Source: Sphingobacterium hungaricum (GTDB taxonomy: Bacteria; Bacteroidota; Bacteroidia; Sphingobacteriales; Sphingobacteriaceae). From it: DNA of 64,000 bases. Positions 26,994 to 35,390 of this stretch are shown here, in pieces; the first letter of the stretch is position 1; the number at the start of each line of letters is the position of its first letter. Made by a program: the position numbers and the translations under genes. The DNA lies in contig NZ_MU158698.1 in the NCBI RefSeq assembly GCF_015210005.1, positions 3,147,273-3,211,272 on the forward strand. Direction: 5' to 3'. The notes under the pieces are model-generated. The model was not told where the DNA came from. It worked only from the letters and a program-made list of their open reading frames with translations, and did not search any database.

Positions 26994-27872
26994 ATGAGTA
27001 AAGTAAAAGTTGGTTTGGTTCAAATGTCTTGCGTAAAGGATAAGACAGAAAATTTGAACAAAGCGATTACAAAAGTAAGAGAAGCCGCTGCAAAAGGTGC
27101 ACAGATCGTGTGTCTGCAAGAGCTGTTTACTTCGCTGTATTTTTGTGATGTAGAAGATTATGACAATTTTGATTTGGCAGAAGCCATTCCAGGCCCATCT
27201 ACGGATGCGCTATCGGTGGTTGCTAAGGAATTAGGTGTCGTGATTATCGCTTCTTTATTTGAAAAACGTGCACAAGGTTTATACCACAATACCACAGCTG
27301 TGCTTAATGCAGACGGTACGTATTTGGGCAAATACCGCAAAATGCATATTCCGGATGATCCTGCGTTTTATGAGAAATTCTATTTCACGCCGGGCGACCT
27401 AGGCTATAAAGTATTTGACACCAAATTCGGAAAGATCGGCATTCTGATCTGCTGGGATCAATGGTATCCTGAAGCTTCGAGAATCACGGCATTGAAAGGT
27501 GCTGAAATTCTTTTTTACCCAACGGCAATTGGTTGGGCGACGGATCAGGATGAAGAGACCAATGCGGATCAATATGGCGCATGGCAAACCATTCAACGTT
27601 CACATGCTGTCGCAAATGGCGTTCCTGTCGTATCCGTAAACCGTGTCGGCTTTGAGCAAGATGGCGCAATGAAATTCTGGGGTGGCAGTTTTGTGGCCAA
27701 TGCGCAGGGAAAATTATTATACCTAGCTTCGCATGAAAAGGAAGAAGTAGAAGTGGTTGAATTGGACTTGAACCAAACGGATTATTTCCGCAAACACTGG
27801 CCATTCTTGCGCGATCGAAGGATCGATTCGTATGCGCCGATCACCAAGCGCTTTATTGATGATGAAAACTAA
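26994..27872 (+). CDS. aguB: N-carbamoylputrescine amidohydrolase
   Basis: 292 residues of the carbon-nitrogen hydrolase (nitrilase) superfamily. The catalytic triad is E43 (LQELF), K116 (YRKMHIPDD) and C153 (ILICWDQW). It hydrolyses N-carbamoylputrescine to putrescine, carbon dioxide and ammonia. The assignment rests on the family resemblance (FTPGDLGYKVF, IGWATDQDEE) and on the adjacent agmatine deiminase. A perfect intrinsic hairpin separates it from aguA, which suggests the two genes are not transcribed equally. Confidence 0.94.
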   Translation: MSKVKVGLVQMSCVKDKTENLNKAITKVREAAAKGAQIVCLQELFTSLYFCDVEDYDNFDLAEAIPGPSTDALSVVAKELGVVIIASLFEKRAQGLYHNTTAVLNADGTYLGKYRKMHIPDDPAFYEKFYFTPGDLGYKVFDTKFGKIGILICWDQWYPEASRITALKGAEILFYPTAIGWATDQDEETNADQYGAWQTIQRSHAVANGVPVVSVNRVGFEQDGAMKFWGGSFVANAQGKLLYLASHEKEEVEVVELDLNQTDYFRKHWPFLRDRRIDSYAPITKRFIDDEN

Positions 27873-27898
27873 CAGCGTTCTATAGAAAATTGAATAAG

Positions 27899-27934
27899 CT
27901 ATGCTTTTAGATTTTGCTAAAAGCATAGTTTTTT
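27899..27934 (+). terminator. Intrinsic terminator or attenuator between aguB and aguA
   Basis: A 12-bp perfect stem (CTATGCTTTTAG / CTAAAAGCATAG) with a 6-nt loop and six T. Only 13 bp remain before the aguA start, which leaves no room for a promoter after it. aguA must therefore rely on readthrough or on a promoter inside aguB. Confidence 0.88.
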
Positions 27935-27947
27935 ATTTTAGTACCTA

Positions 27948-29027
27948 ATGAAATTACATAAAGAATACCGAGCGTCAGATTTCAGCGAAACCCCAAAGGA
28001 CTTGGGCTATTATTTTCCTGCCGAATGGGCAGAACAGGTTGCGCTATGGCTTAGCTGGCCACACAAAGAGGAATCTTGGCCAGGCAAGATCGAAAGCATT
28101 TATAAGCCTTACTCCCTTTTTATCAAGGCAGTGGCCAAGGATCAGCTGGTTCGCATCAATGTGAAAGACCAAGCGATGCAAGATGTAGCGATCAAGCATC
28201 TGCAAGCGGCCGAAGCCAATATGGACCATGTGGAATTCTTCTTTTTTCCGACCAATGATGCTTGGTGCCGTGACCATGGGCCTGCTTTTCTGTTGCACAA
28301 AGAGAAAACAGAGAAAGCAGTCATTGATTGGGGCTACAATGCTTGGGGAGATAAATACCCGCCCTATGATCTGGACGATGTGATCCCAACGAAAATTGCG
28401 CAGCATTTTGATCTTCCGCTGTTTACGCCAGACCTTGTTATGGAAGGCGGATCGGTTGAATTCAATGGCGCAGGTACGGTATTGACTACGACGGCTTGTC
28501 TATTGAACAAGAACCGCAATCCGCACTTGACCAAAGAACAGATCGAGCAATACCTCCTATCCTACTATGGACAGGAACAAGTGCTGTGGCTGGGCGATGG
28601 AATTGTTGGCGATGATACCGATGGGCATATAGATGACATTACCCGTTTTGTGAATGAAGATACCGTGGTGACAGTGGTAGAAAGCAATCCTTTGGACGAA
28701 AATTACATGCTCCTTCAGGAAAACTTACATACCTTGCGCAGCTTCAGGTTACCTGACGGAAGGCCGTTGAACATTATCAAACTGCCAATGCCCTCACCTG
28801 TAATTCATGAGGACACACGCTTGCCGGCATCTTACGCCAACTTCTATATTGCGAATAAAGTCGTGGTCGTACCTGTTTTTAATGATGTGAATGATCAGGT
28901 TGCGTTGGATATCCTAAAGGAATGTTTTCCAGATAGAGAAGTGATCGGCATCGATTCTGTAGATATTATTTGGGGACTTGGAAGCTTTCATTGTCTAAGC
29001 CAGCAAGAACCTGCGATTATCCGTTAA
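27948..29027 (+). CDS. aguA: Agmatine deiminase
   Basis: 359 residues of the peptidyl-arginine-deiminase-like fold (guanidino-modifying superfamily). Family motifs are WLSWPHKEESWPG near the N-terminus, NDAWCRDHGPAFL (substrate Asp and Arg), EGGSVEFNG, GDDTDGHIDD with the catalytic His, and GSFHCLSQQEP with nucleophile C349. It converts agmatine to N-carbamoylputrescine and ammonia, the step before AguB. A porin gene follows 27 bp later on the same strand, possibly in one operon. Confidence 0.95.
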   Translation: MKLHKEYRASDFSETPKDLGYYFPAEWAEQVALWLSWPHKEESWPGKIESIYKPYSLFIKAVAKDQLVRINVKDQAMQDVAIKHLQAAEANMDHVEFFFFPTNDAWCRDHGPAFLLHKEKTEKAVIDWGYNAWGDKYPPYDLDDVIPTKIAQHFDLPLFTPDLVMEGGSVEFNGAGTVLTTTACLLNKNRNPHLTKEQIEQYLLSYYGQEQVLWLGDGIVGDDTDGHIDDITRFVNEDTVVTVVESNPLDENYMLLQENLHTLRSFRLPDGRPLNIIKLPMPSPVIHEDTRLPASYANFYIANKVVVVPVFNDVNDQVALDILKECFPDREVIGIDSVDIIWGLGSFHCLSQQEPAIIR

Positions 29028-29054
29028 ACTATAAAAGAATTTTTAGAAAGAACT

Positions 29055-30257
29055 ATGAAAAGAAAATTAGGCATCGTACTGACATGTTTGTTGTACGCTG
29101 TATTTGGTTCGGAAGCTGAGGCTCAGGAACGTGACGACCGCGCTACGATCGTGAACTTTAAAGGTATTCAATACACGAGCAAAGACTCGTTGTTTTACAC
29201 AAACTTTAGGTTCCGTATGCAGAACCGGCTTAAGTATACCGACGTGCTAGATGAGGTTTCCAATGGTTCTTGGGAAGCGCGGATCCGCAGGCTTCGGATG
29301 CGGATGGACGGATATATCTACACGCCGAGAATAAGTTATACGATCCAGCTAGCATTTACACGTGGCGATCAGGATTTTGACGATACCGGTATTCCAAACA
29401 TTGTGCGCGATGCGGTGATGTTCTTTAACTTCACTGATGACTTTTATATCTCATTCGGACAGAATAAGTTGCCAGGTAACAGGCAACGTGTTAATTCATC
29501 AGGATCTTTGCAGTTTGCTGAACGATCACTGGTGAATGCGGCCTTTAATATTGACCGTGATTTTGGCCTTTCGGCCAATTACAGTAAAGAAGTAGGCGGT
29601 GTAGCATTCACAGCTAAGGCTGCGGTTTCGACCGGTGAAGGACGTGTGGCTGAACCAACAGACAACGGCTTAGCATATACGGGTCGCGTCGAGTTTTTAC
29701 CTTTTGGAAACTTTACGAATGACGGCGACTATTCGGAAGGCGATCTGGAACGCGAAGAGCGCCCGAAATTGTCCATCGGAGCAGGCTATAGTTTAAATGA
29801 AAACACGACGCGTTCAGGCGGTCAGACCGGGAAGTTTATTGTCGACCCGATTACGTTAAGAACAGCTTTTGCAGATGCAATCTTTAAGTATCAGGGATTT
29901 GCTTATCAGGCGGAATACATGTCTCGGGATGTGGATAATGCACTCGTGACAATCGATGATGATGATCTTTCAGATGGTTTCGCATTTAAAGGCTGGGGGT
30001 TGAATCAGCAGACTTCCTACCTCCTTAATAAAGGCTACGAAGTCGCTGCGCGCTATACCTTAGTAAAACCAAATGAAGAAATCCGCGATTTTGAAAGACA
30101 GACGGAAGTCATTGAATTGGGCTTAACGAAATATATGAAAGCGCATCGCTTAAAGTTTCAGCTCAACGGAAACTATACATTTAAAGAAGGTGAGTTTAAC
30201 AATGCGAACCAGAAAGCTGCTTGGGGCGGAACGTTGCAGGTGGAGCTAGGGATTTAA
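29055..30257 (+). CDS. Outer-membrane porin, phosphate-selective porin O/P family
   Basis: 400 residues. The signal peptide is cut near EAEAQ. The barrel has alternating strands with the family pattern: FRFRMQNRLKYTDV, RIRRLRMRMDGYIYTPRISY, DDFYISFGQNKLPGNRQRVN and SGSLQFAERSLVN. The C-terminal strand ends LQVELGI, as expected for barrel assembly. Members form 16-strand trimers; anion selectivity in this case is unproven. Close spacing after aguA suggests cotranscription, so a role in uptake of agmatine or another polyamine precursor is possible but only inferred. Confidence 0.82.
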   Translation: MKRKLGIVLTCLLYAVFGSEAEAQERDDRATIVNFKGIQYTSKDSLFYTNFRFRMQNRLKYTDVLDEVSNGSWEARIRRLRMRMDGYIYTPRISYTIQLAFTRGDQDFDDTGIPNIVRDAVMFFNFTDDFYISFGQNKLPGNRQRVNSSGSLQFAERSLVNAAFNIDRDFGLSANYSKEVGGVAFTAKAAVSTGEGRVAEPTDNGLAYTGRVEFLPFGNFTNDGDYSEGDLEREERPKLSIGAGYSLNENTTRSGGQTGKFIVDPITLRTAFADAIFKYQGFAYQAEYMSRDVDNALVTIDDDDLSDGFAFKGWGLNQQTSYLLNKGYEVAARYTLVKPNEEIRDFERQTEVIELGLTKYMKAHRLKFQLNGNYTFKEGEFNNANQKAAWGGTLQVELGI

Positions 30258-30277
30258 GCATACTAATTCGGAAGTAT

Positions 30278-30574
30278 ATGGGTAAAGAATTAATCTTACG
30301 TGAAAAATTGGCTATCGAGCGTACGCACATGGCTAATCAAACTACTTTTTTATCCTACCTAAGAACGGCCATGTATTTTTTTGTTGCCGGATTGACGATA
30401 GATAGTTTCTTTCCTATTTATTCAAGCCATTTGTTGCTGATCCTTTTCTTTTGCATTTCGATATTTCTATTGCTTTTTGGAGGCTATAGTTTTTATAAGA
30501 ACAGAAAATGGATCAATAGAAACAAGATACATATCGGCGAGTATAAATCAGAATTTGAGGATAGCAATCGGTAA
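30278..30574 (+). CDS. DUF202 family small membrane protein
   Basis: 98 residues from the ATG that begins MGKELILREKLAIERTHMAN. The DUF202 signature is the N-terminal LAIERTxxANxxTFLSYLRTAM helix followed by two transmembrane segments (about residues 28-47 and 50-70, FVAGLTIDSFFPIY and LLLILFFCISIFLLLF). An upstream in-frame ATG would overlap the porin gene and lacks family similarity. It lies 20 bp after the porin and is probably cotranscribed. The biochemical role of this family is unknown. Confidence 0.82.
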   Translation: MGKELILREKLAIERTHMANQTTFLSYLRTAMYFFVAGLTIDSFFPIYSSHLLLILFFCISIFLLLFGGYSFYKNRKWINRNKIHIGEYKSEFEDSNR

Positions 30575-30599
30575 TGTATTCACTAACCACAAATAAAAA

Positions 30600-30631
30600 A
30601 ATCCCCTTTGAACAGATGCTCAAAGGGGATT
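30600..30631 (-). terminator. Terminator of the sigma/HEAT/DUF4097 operon
   Basis: A 12-bp stem (AATCCCCTTTGA / TCAAAGGGGATT) with an 8-nt loop; on the minus strand a TTTTTTATTTG run follows. It lies 17 nt past the stop of the DUF4097 gene. No T-run follows on the plus strand. Confidence 0.88.
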
Positions 30632-30648
30632 GCTTATTAATTGGAATG

Positions 30649-31635
30649 TTATTTCTTATCTCTCAAATAGATTTTGCCATAAGTGGATTTAAGGATGATA
30701 TGCTCTCCTCCACCATTTAATTTTCCTACGATTTTGTTTTCGCCAAAGGGCGAACCAAAACTAATAGGCAAGTTTTCAAGAGCAGCTGAGATAGTTTCAT
30801 TAATATCTACATTGAAATTTGGAGGAAGCGTTGCTGCGGGCACTCCAGAACTAGCTAATGCAGAATCTAAATTAACAACTACTTTTTCAACACCGTCAGT
30901 CGAACGCTTATTCGTTCTATTGATTACGATATTGCGCTGATTGATTTTTCTAGTTGTATCAGCCTCTTGGTGAATAATATCAATATTTAATTTTTCTGAC
31001 GCCAACAAAGAACCATAGGTCGTGCTTAAATTTAAATCCGTTTTTGACTGAGCGGGAATGCTGATGTCTACAAAACCATAAACCGTCACCAAAGATAATG
31101 GACCTTTAATCTTATCATCCAATGTCGCTTCGATATTGCCGTATAAGTTGCTGATGTTAGACGGACCAGTGATGTTTTCTAATTTGATATTGTCGTATTG
31201 GACAACGGCATTGATCTCCGTACTTAAGTTTTTAATCAAAATCGTCCCATCCCCATTGCCATAATTGAGGCCCTTGTTTTTGATCGATATTTTGACATTC
31301 TTAGGCAGTTTGATAAAGATTTTCTTTGCATTAAGCGGATCCAAACGTTTAAGTTCTGTTGTTTGATTGTCGATGTCTTTGACGTTTAATCCAAGCCCCG
31401 TATTATCTGTACCTCGGGAATTAAGCGTACGCAATCCATCTGCGCGTTCATCTTCTTCGACGCTGTCTTTTTCTACGCTCAAGACAATTTCATTACCGCC
31501 ATAAGATTCGATTTCTACGGCATTGATATTCTCCAGTTGAAGTGTTCCCGCGTTTTTGTTGATTCGATACGTCTTTTGTGCGAAGGCTGATGTACAAAAC
31601 AATAGCCCTGCGAGTACTAGTTGTATAATTTTCAT
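30649..31635 (-). CDS. DUF4097-type beta-helical exported protein
   Basis: 328 residues, signal peptide cut after SAFAQ. The main body is a right-handed beta-helix-like repeat (INAVEIESYGGNEIVLSV, KIFIKLPKNVKISIKNKG, STEINAVVQYDNIKLENITG, GPLSLVTVYGFVDISI, DLNLSTTYGSLLASEKLNI), matching the putative adhesin DUF4097 domain. It ends with LKSTYGKIYLRDKK. Third gene of a minus-strand operon after an ECF sigma factor and a HEAT-repeat membrane protein. In Bacteroidota DUF4097 proteins often sit in such sigma operons. Function unknown. Confidence 0.8.
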   Translation of the reverse strand: MKIIQLVLAGLLFCTSAFAQKTYRINKNAGTLQLENINAVEIESYGGNEIVLSVEKDSVEEDERADGLRTLNSRGTDNTGLGLNVKDIDNQTTELKRLDPLNAKKIFIKLPKNVKISIKNKGLNYGNGDGTILIKNLSTEINAVVQYDNIKLENITGPSNISNLYGNIEATLDDKIKGPLSLVTVYGFVDISIPAQSKTDLNLSTTYGSLLASEKLNIDIIHQEADTTRKINQRNIVINRTNKRSTDGVEKVVVNLDSALASSGVPAATLPPNFNVDINETISAALENLPISFGSPFGENKIVGKLNGGGEHIILKSTYGKIYLRDKK

Positions 31636-31655
31636 GTTTCTTATTTTAAAATTAA

Positions 31656-32426
31656 TTATAGTTGATGCGATGTATTTTGCGCTAGCGCTAGATAAGCTGC
31701 CTCTTGAACAGGTCTGGCCGTTTCCTGATCTTCGACAAGCGAGTAAAGTATCGCATTGATATTTGGGTTATTTAAACTCTCTGTCATTCGGATAATTTCC
31801 ATCTGAACGATTGGATCGCGTTGATCGAGTAATGCATTTTTAATAGCAGATTGTACATTTGTCCGATCCGCATATGAGCTTAAGATTTCTAAAGCTGCCA
31901 AACGGACATTTCCATTCTCATCATGAGCAAGCTGTTCGCAAAGCCCATTGATCAGGCGATTATTTAGATCTGAACGTTCACCGATCTTTAGCACACCGTT
32001 CAGGCGTTCGGAAGAAGATTCATTATGCAAACTTGCTAATAGGTAATCTGTCTCGGTTGAGCGTTTCGGCTGGTTTGATTTAGCATGTTCCACAGCCAAA
32101 GCTTGATGATAGGCATTTGCTGCAGGCTGATCGACCTCAGGGCTAACGTTATTGTACTGTGAAGGTGCCATTTCTGCGACAAATGTTTTCGCATGATCCA
32201 GCTCGCCCAACTGTTCCTTATTTTGCATAAAGATCCAAGCAAATGTTCCGATCAAGAAAAGCATGGCTGCAACAGCGAAATACCGATTATTTAGTTTCCG
32301 AACCTTCGCTTTTTTGCGCTGTTCCATTTTTTCCTTGACTACGTCAAATGAAAAGCTTGGCACATGCCCATCTTCAAATGAAGCTTTATTTTCTTTTATA
32401 AATTCTTTAAAATGATCACGTTCCAT
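31656..32426 (-). CDS. HEAT-repeat membrane protein, candidate anti-sigma factor
   Basis: 256 residues. The cytoplasmic N-terminus (about residues 1-45, helical and charged) precedes one transmembrane helix (YFAVAAMLFLIGTFAWIFM). The C-terminal part contains HEAT-like helical repeats (NGNVRLAALEILSSYA, DPIVQMEIIRMTESLNNPNI, ARPVQEAAYLALAQN). It overlaps the upstream ECF sigma gene by 11 bp. The layout of cytoplasmic helix, membrane helix and periplasmic domain next to a sigma gene suits an anti-sigma factor, although the zinc anti-sigma motif HxxxCxxC is absent. The role is inferred. Confidence 0.72.
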   Translation of the reverse strand: MERDHFKEFIKENKASFEDGHVPSFSFDVVKEKMEQRKKAKVRKLNNRYFAVAAMLFLIGTFAWIFMQNKEQLGELDHAKTFVAEMAPSQYNNVSPEVDQPAANAYHQALAVEHAKSNQPKRSTETDYLLASLHNESSSERLNGVLKIGERSDLNNRLINGLCEQLAHDENGNVRLAALEILSSYADRTNVQSAIKNALLDQRDPIVQMEIIRMTESLNNPNINAILYSLVEDQETARPVQEAAYLALAQNTSHQL

Positions 32427-32976
32427 AATACATCCTCTCTTTCAGTGATTCAACAATTTTCTTTTTTGCCCGATGGTACTGACTGCGTACCGTTCCGGGA
32501 CTTAGCCCTAATTCTTTGGCAATCTCGTCTTGCGACATATCTTCAAATAAATGCAAAGAGATAATGGTTCTATACCCATCGGGCAATGCACTTATTGCTT
32601 TTTTAATATCTTCTACTTTATTCGCAAATAAAACTTCCTCTTCCATTGGATCTTCATCCTCGATCGATTCAGCATTTGCTTCATCCACAAAAACAAGTTT
32701 CCGTTTCCTAAGAAAACTGATGCTCCTGTTGATGGCGATTCGTTTGACCCAACCTCCGAACGTAGCCCTGTTCTTTAAATCGCCCAGCTGTTCGAATGCG
32801 ATGCAGAATGATTCCTGAACAATATCTTCGGCCTCAGCCGTATCTGTAAGAATACGATTTACTGCATAATACACTTGCTTCGCATGTGCATGATAGAGCA
32901 TTGCGTAAGCATGTTCATCTTTGTTAATGCAACGCTCGATCAGTATATCTTCTTGTATGGCCAATTGTAAGGTCAA
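32416..32976 (-). CDS. ECF RNA polymerase sigma factor
   Basis: 186 residues, standard ECF length. Sigma region 2 is DEHAYAMLYHAHAKQVYYAV, followed by AEAEDIVQESFCIAFEQLGD and FGGWVKRIAINRSISFLRKR. Region 4 is ALPDGYRTIISLHLFEDM then SQDEIAKELGLSPGTVRSQY, a complete helix-turn-helix. It is the first gene of an operon with a HEAT-repeat candidate anti-sigma and a DUF4097 protein, and likely controls that operon. A TtlpA-like gene is divergent from it. Unlike the second sigma gene of this window it has one region 4 and no Cas-like partner. Confidence 0.93.
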   Translation of the reverse strand: MTLQLAIQEDILIERCINKDEHAYAMLYHAHAKQVYYAVNRILTDTAEAEDIVQESFCIAFEQLGDLKNRATFGGWVKRIAINRSISFLRKRKLVFVDEANAESIEDEDPMEEEVLFANKVEDIKKAISALPDGYRTIISLHLFEDMSQDEIAKELGLSPGTVRSQYHRAKKKIVESLKERMYYGT

Positions 32977-33253
32977 TTTTTTTGTTTCTGTTTACTATTA
33001 AGTCGAAGGAATTCGGGTTTTGTTGCATGAGATGAAAAATAAATTTTATTTTTTTTATCCCGACCCATAAATTCCTGCTCGTTTGCATCAAATTTACATA
33101 CAATCGGGTGTAGAATAGGAATGGCTCGAAAGAAATAATCGCAAACACACACTAGAAAACAGGCTGCATGAAGCTTGGATTTATGCAGTAAAAATGAATG
33201 TTGAAAAGCTATGCGTATCTTTAACCTTGATTTTAGTATTAAATCCGACGCTG

Positions 33254-34369
33254 ATGAAAATAAATATAGCCCTACTCCTGCTCTCTTTTATGTGCATAGT
33301 CCATACGCATGCACAGACATTTGTTATCAATGGAAATGGAAAAAAATTCAACGATCAGGATATTATTTACCTGACCTATTCGAAAGATGGGAAACAGCTC
33401 TTGGATTCAACTTATGTGAAAAATAAAACATTTCGTTTTGAGGGAACGATTGATCAGCCAATCAAAGCAAGCCTGTATCGCAATGAAAATCCTTTCTTGA
33501 TTGACATATCTACAGACTCAAAGTCGATTTACCTAGAAGAAGGTACAATAGAAATTATTGCTAACAAAAGTTTGAATGATGCGCGTGCGAAAGGAACCTT
33601 GTTGAACGCCGATTTAGAACGCTTGAATAAGCAGACCCGTTATAACCGTTTGAATAGTGCGCGCGCCTCAAAGGAATATGAAGATCAGGCAGATCTGCCG
33701 GCAAGCGAGGAAAAAACACAATTAAGCCGGGAAGCAGCAGCTGCATATGACCGATACGTATTGGATCAATTGGCCTTTGCAGAAAAAAACCCGACATCAA
33801 TCGTTAGTCTAGATATTTTAGTAAACGCAACAAAAATGAGCAAATACGCGGATCAAATTGCTTTAATTTACACTAAAATTCCAACGGAAGTTCAGCAGAG
33901 CGAAAGAGGTCAATTGATTGCGGCCAATCTAGAAAAAGCGAAGAAAACTTTAGTTGGCGATCCTGCTCCATGGTTTATGATTCCTGATCTGGAAGGAAAT
34001 GGAGTAGCGTTACAGGATTTCAAAGGAAAGTATATTCTGATCGACTTTTGGGCATCTTGGTGCCTTCCCTGCCGGGAAGAAAATCCGAACTTAATCCATG
34101 TTTATAATAGGTACAAAGACAAAGGTTTGGTGATCATCGGAATTTCATTGGATACCAAACGAGAGGATTTGATCAAAGCAATTGAAGAGGATAAGCTTCC
34201 ATGGTTGCAACTCGCCGATTTTCAAGGAAATTTGAGTGCCGTTCGATATGATTATGGAATCAATACCATTCCAGCCAATGTGTTGATTGGACCAGACATG
34301 CGTATACTCGCAAAGGATTTGAAAGGACAAGATCTGCAAGATCGATTGAAAGAAATTTTCGGAGACTAA
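33254..34369 (+). CDS. TlpA-like thioredoxin-fold protein with DUF4369 domain
   Basis: About 371 residues from the chosen ATG (MKINIALLLL, followed by a signal peptide cut near HTHAQ); an earlier in-frame ATG adds 20 residues that would spoil the signal sequence. Residues about 20-115 are a DUF4369-like beta domain (VINGNGKKFNDQDIIYLTYS). The C-terminal thioredoxin domain has WCLPC, the redox-active CxxC, after LIDFWAS, and the cis-Pro NTIPAN. It is probably a periplasmic thiol-disulfide reductase. It is divergent from the ECF sigma operon. Substrate unknown. Confidence 0.88.
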   Translation: MKINIALLLLSFMCIVHTHAQTFVINGNGKKFNDQDIIYLTYSKDGKQLLDSTYVKNKTFRFEGTIDQPIKASLYRNENPFLIDISTDSKSIYLEEGTIEIIANKSLNDARAKGTLLNADLERLNKQTRYNRLNSARASKEYEDQADLPASEEKTQLSREAAAAYDRYVLDQLAFAEKNPTSIVSLDILVNATKMSKYADQIALIYTKIPTEVQQSERGQLIAANLEKAKKTLVGDPAPWFMIPDLEGNGVALQDFKGKYILIDFWASWCLPCREENPNLIHVYNRYKDKGLVIIGISLDTKREDLIKAIEEDKLPWLQLADFQGNLSAVRYDYGINTIPANVLIGPDMRILAKDLKGQDLQDRLKEIFGD

Positions 34370-34479
34370 ATTGCAGATTAAGTGTTCTGTAACTAAAAAT
34401 TAAAGATTATTATTTTAAAATAAGCTTGACCATTTGAATAGTTTATTCCGTAAATTTATTGTGATAAATCAAAATAATT

Positions 34480-34905
34480 ATGAGAACAAATGAAACAAAT
34501 CGGGTAATTCATATCAGTTTGTGGTTTACTCAACTATTATTAGCAAGCTTTTTTATTATCGCCGGAATTTCAAAGCTAACCATGTCCATCGACGACTTAA
34601 GTGCACAGATTGAATGGGTAAAACTGGTTCCGAGCCAATTGGTAATCACCATAGGGATCTGCGAAACTCTTGGCGGTCTAGGACTGATCTTGCCATCTGT
34701 CACGCGTATCTCTCCAATCTTAACTCCAGTCGCTGCAATCTGTTTAGCATTTATGATGATTCTAGCAATGATTTTCCACGTGATTTATAAAGAATACAGT
34801 GGGATTTTCCTTAACGTTATTATAGCTGCGTTATGTATTTTTATTGCTTGGGGTCGTTATGGCGAATATTCTATTGATCCGAAAACAGGCAAAGCTGATA
34901 TCTAG
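34480..34905 (+). CDS. DoxX-like membrane protein
   Basis: 141 residues with four hydrophobic segments (about residues 12-30, 50-68, 75-95, 105-122). The first, SLWFTQLLLASFFIIAGISKL, has the DoxX-type FxxAGxxKL pattern, and GICETLGGLGLILP matches the second helix of the family. DoxX proteins are inner-membrane proteins linked in places to thiosulfate or thiol oxidation, but the function is not settled. Single gene; the next gene is a second DoxX-like protein on the opposite strand. Confidence 0.78.
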   Translation: MRTNETNRVIHISLWFTQLLLASFFIIAGISKLTMSIDDLSAQIEWVKLVPSQLVITIGICETLGGLGLILPSVTRISPILTPVAAICLAFMMILAMIFHVIYKEYSGIFLNVIIAALCIFIAWGRYGEYSIDPKTGKADI

Positions 34906-34949
34906 AGTTGCTTAATAATAAGCGATCTCTCGGAGTAGTGAGAAGAAAT

Positions 34950-35354
34950 TTATCGTCTTTTTTTATTCCAGAACCCTGTACTCCAAAGCGCCAAAAATAT
35001 TAAGACCGGCTGAAAGAAAAGCCGGATTAAACGAATACGGTCATTGTCTAAGCCAAATGCATCAATCCCTTCGACATATTGATTGATGTTTCCTGGAAAG
35101 ATAAGCACATAGAATATAGCTAATGCAATTCCGATTTCGCGACGTTTTTTTGTGTAGAAAAGCAAAAGCAATCCAAGCGTGATCTCAACAAATCCTGAAG
35201 CTAAGACCACAAAATCTTTGTCAATAGGTAACCAAACAGGTACTTGGGCTTGAAAATCATCTCTCAAGAAACTAAGATGTCCCATTCCGGCAAAGACCAT
35301 AAACAGAGCTAGACCAATACGAGTAAGATTCTGAGCTGTGGATGTTGTTCTCAT
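34950..35354 (-). CDS. DoxX-family membrane protein
   Basis: 134 residues with four transmembrane helices. The first is LTRIGLALFMVFAGMGHLSFL, then ASGFVEITLGLLLLF, IGIALAIFYVLIFPGNINQYV, and RLIRLFFQPVLIFLALW. The FAGMGHL and PGNINQY elements are common in DoxX-like proteins of Bacteroidota. It converges on the other DoxX-like gene, yet the two share little sequence beyond the fold, so recent duplication is unlikely. It lies downstream of the acyltransferase gene with a 36-bp gap. Confidence 0.8.
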   Translation of the reverse strand: MRTTSTAQNLTRIGLALFMVFAGMGHLSFLRDDFQAQVPVWLPIDKDFVVLASGFVEITLGLLLLFYTKKRREIGIALAIFYVLIFPGNINQYVEGIDAFGLDNDRIRLIRLFFQPVLIFLALWSTGFWNKKRR

Positions 35355-35390
35355 AGCTGATAGTTTTAAGGTTTACTTAAGGACAAATAG

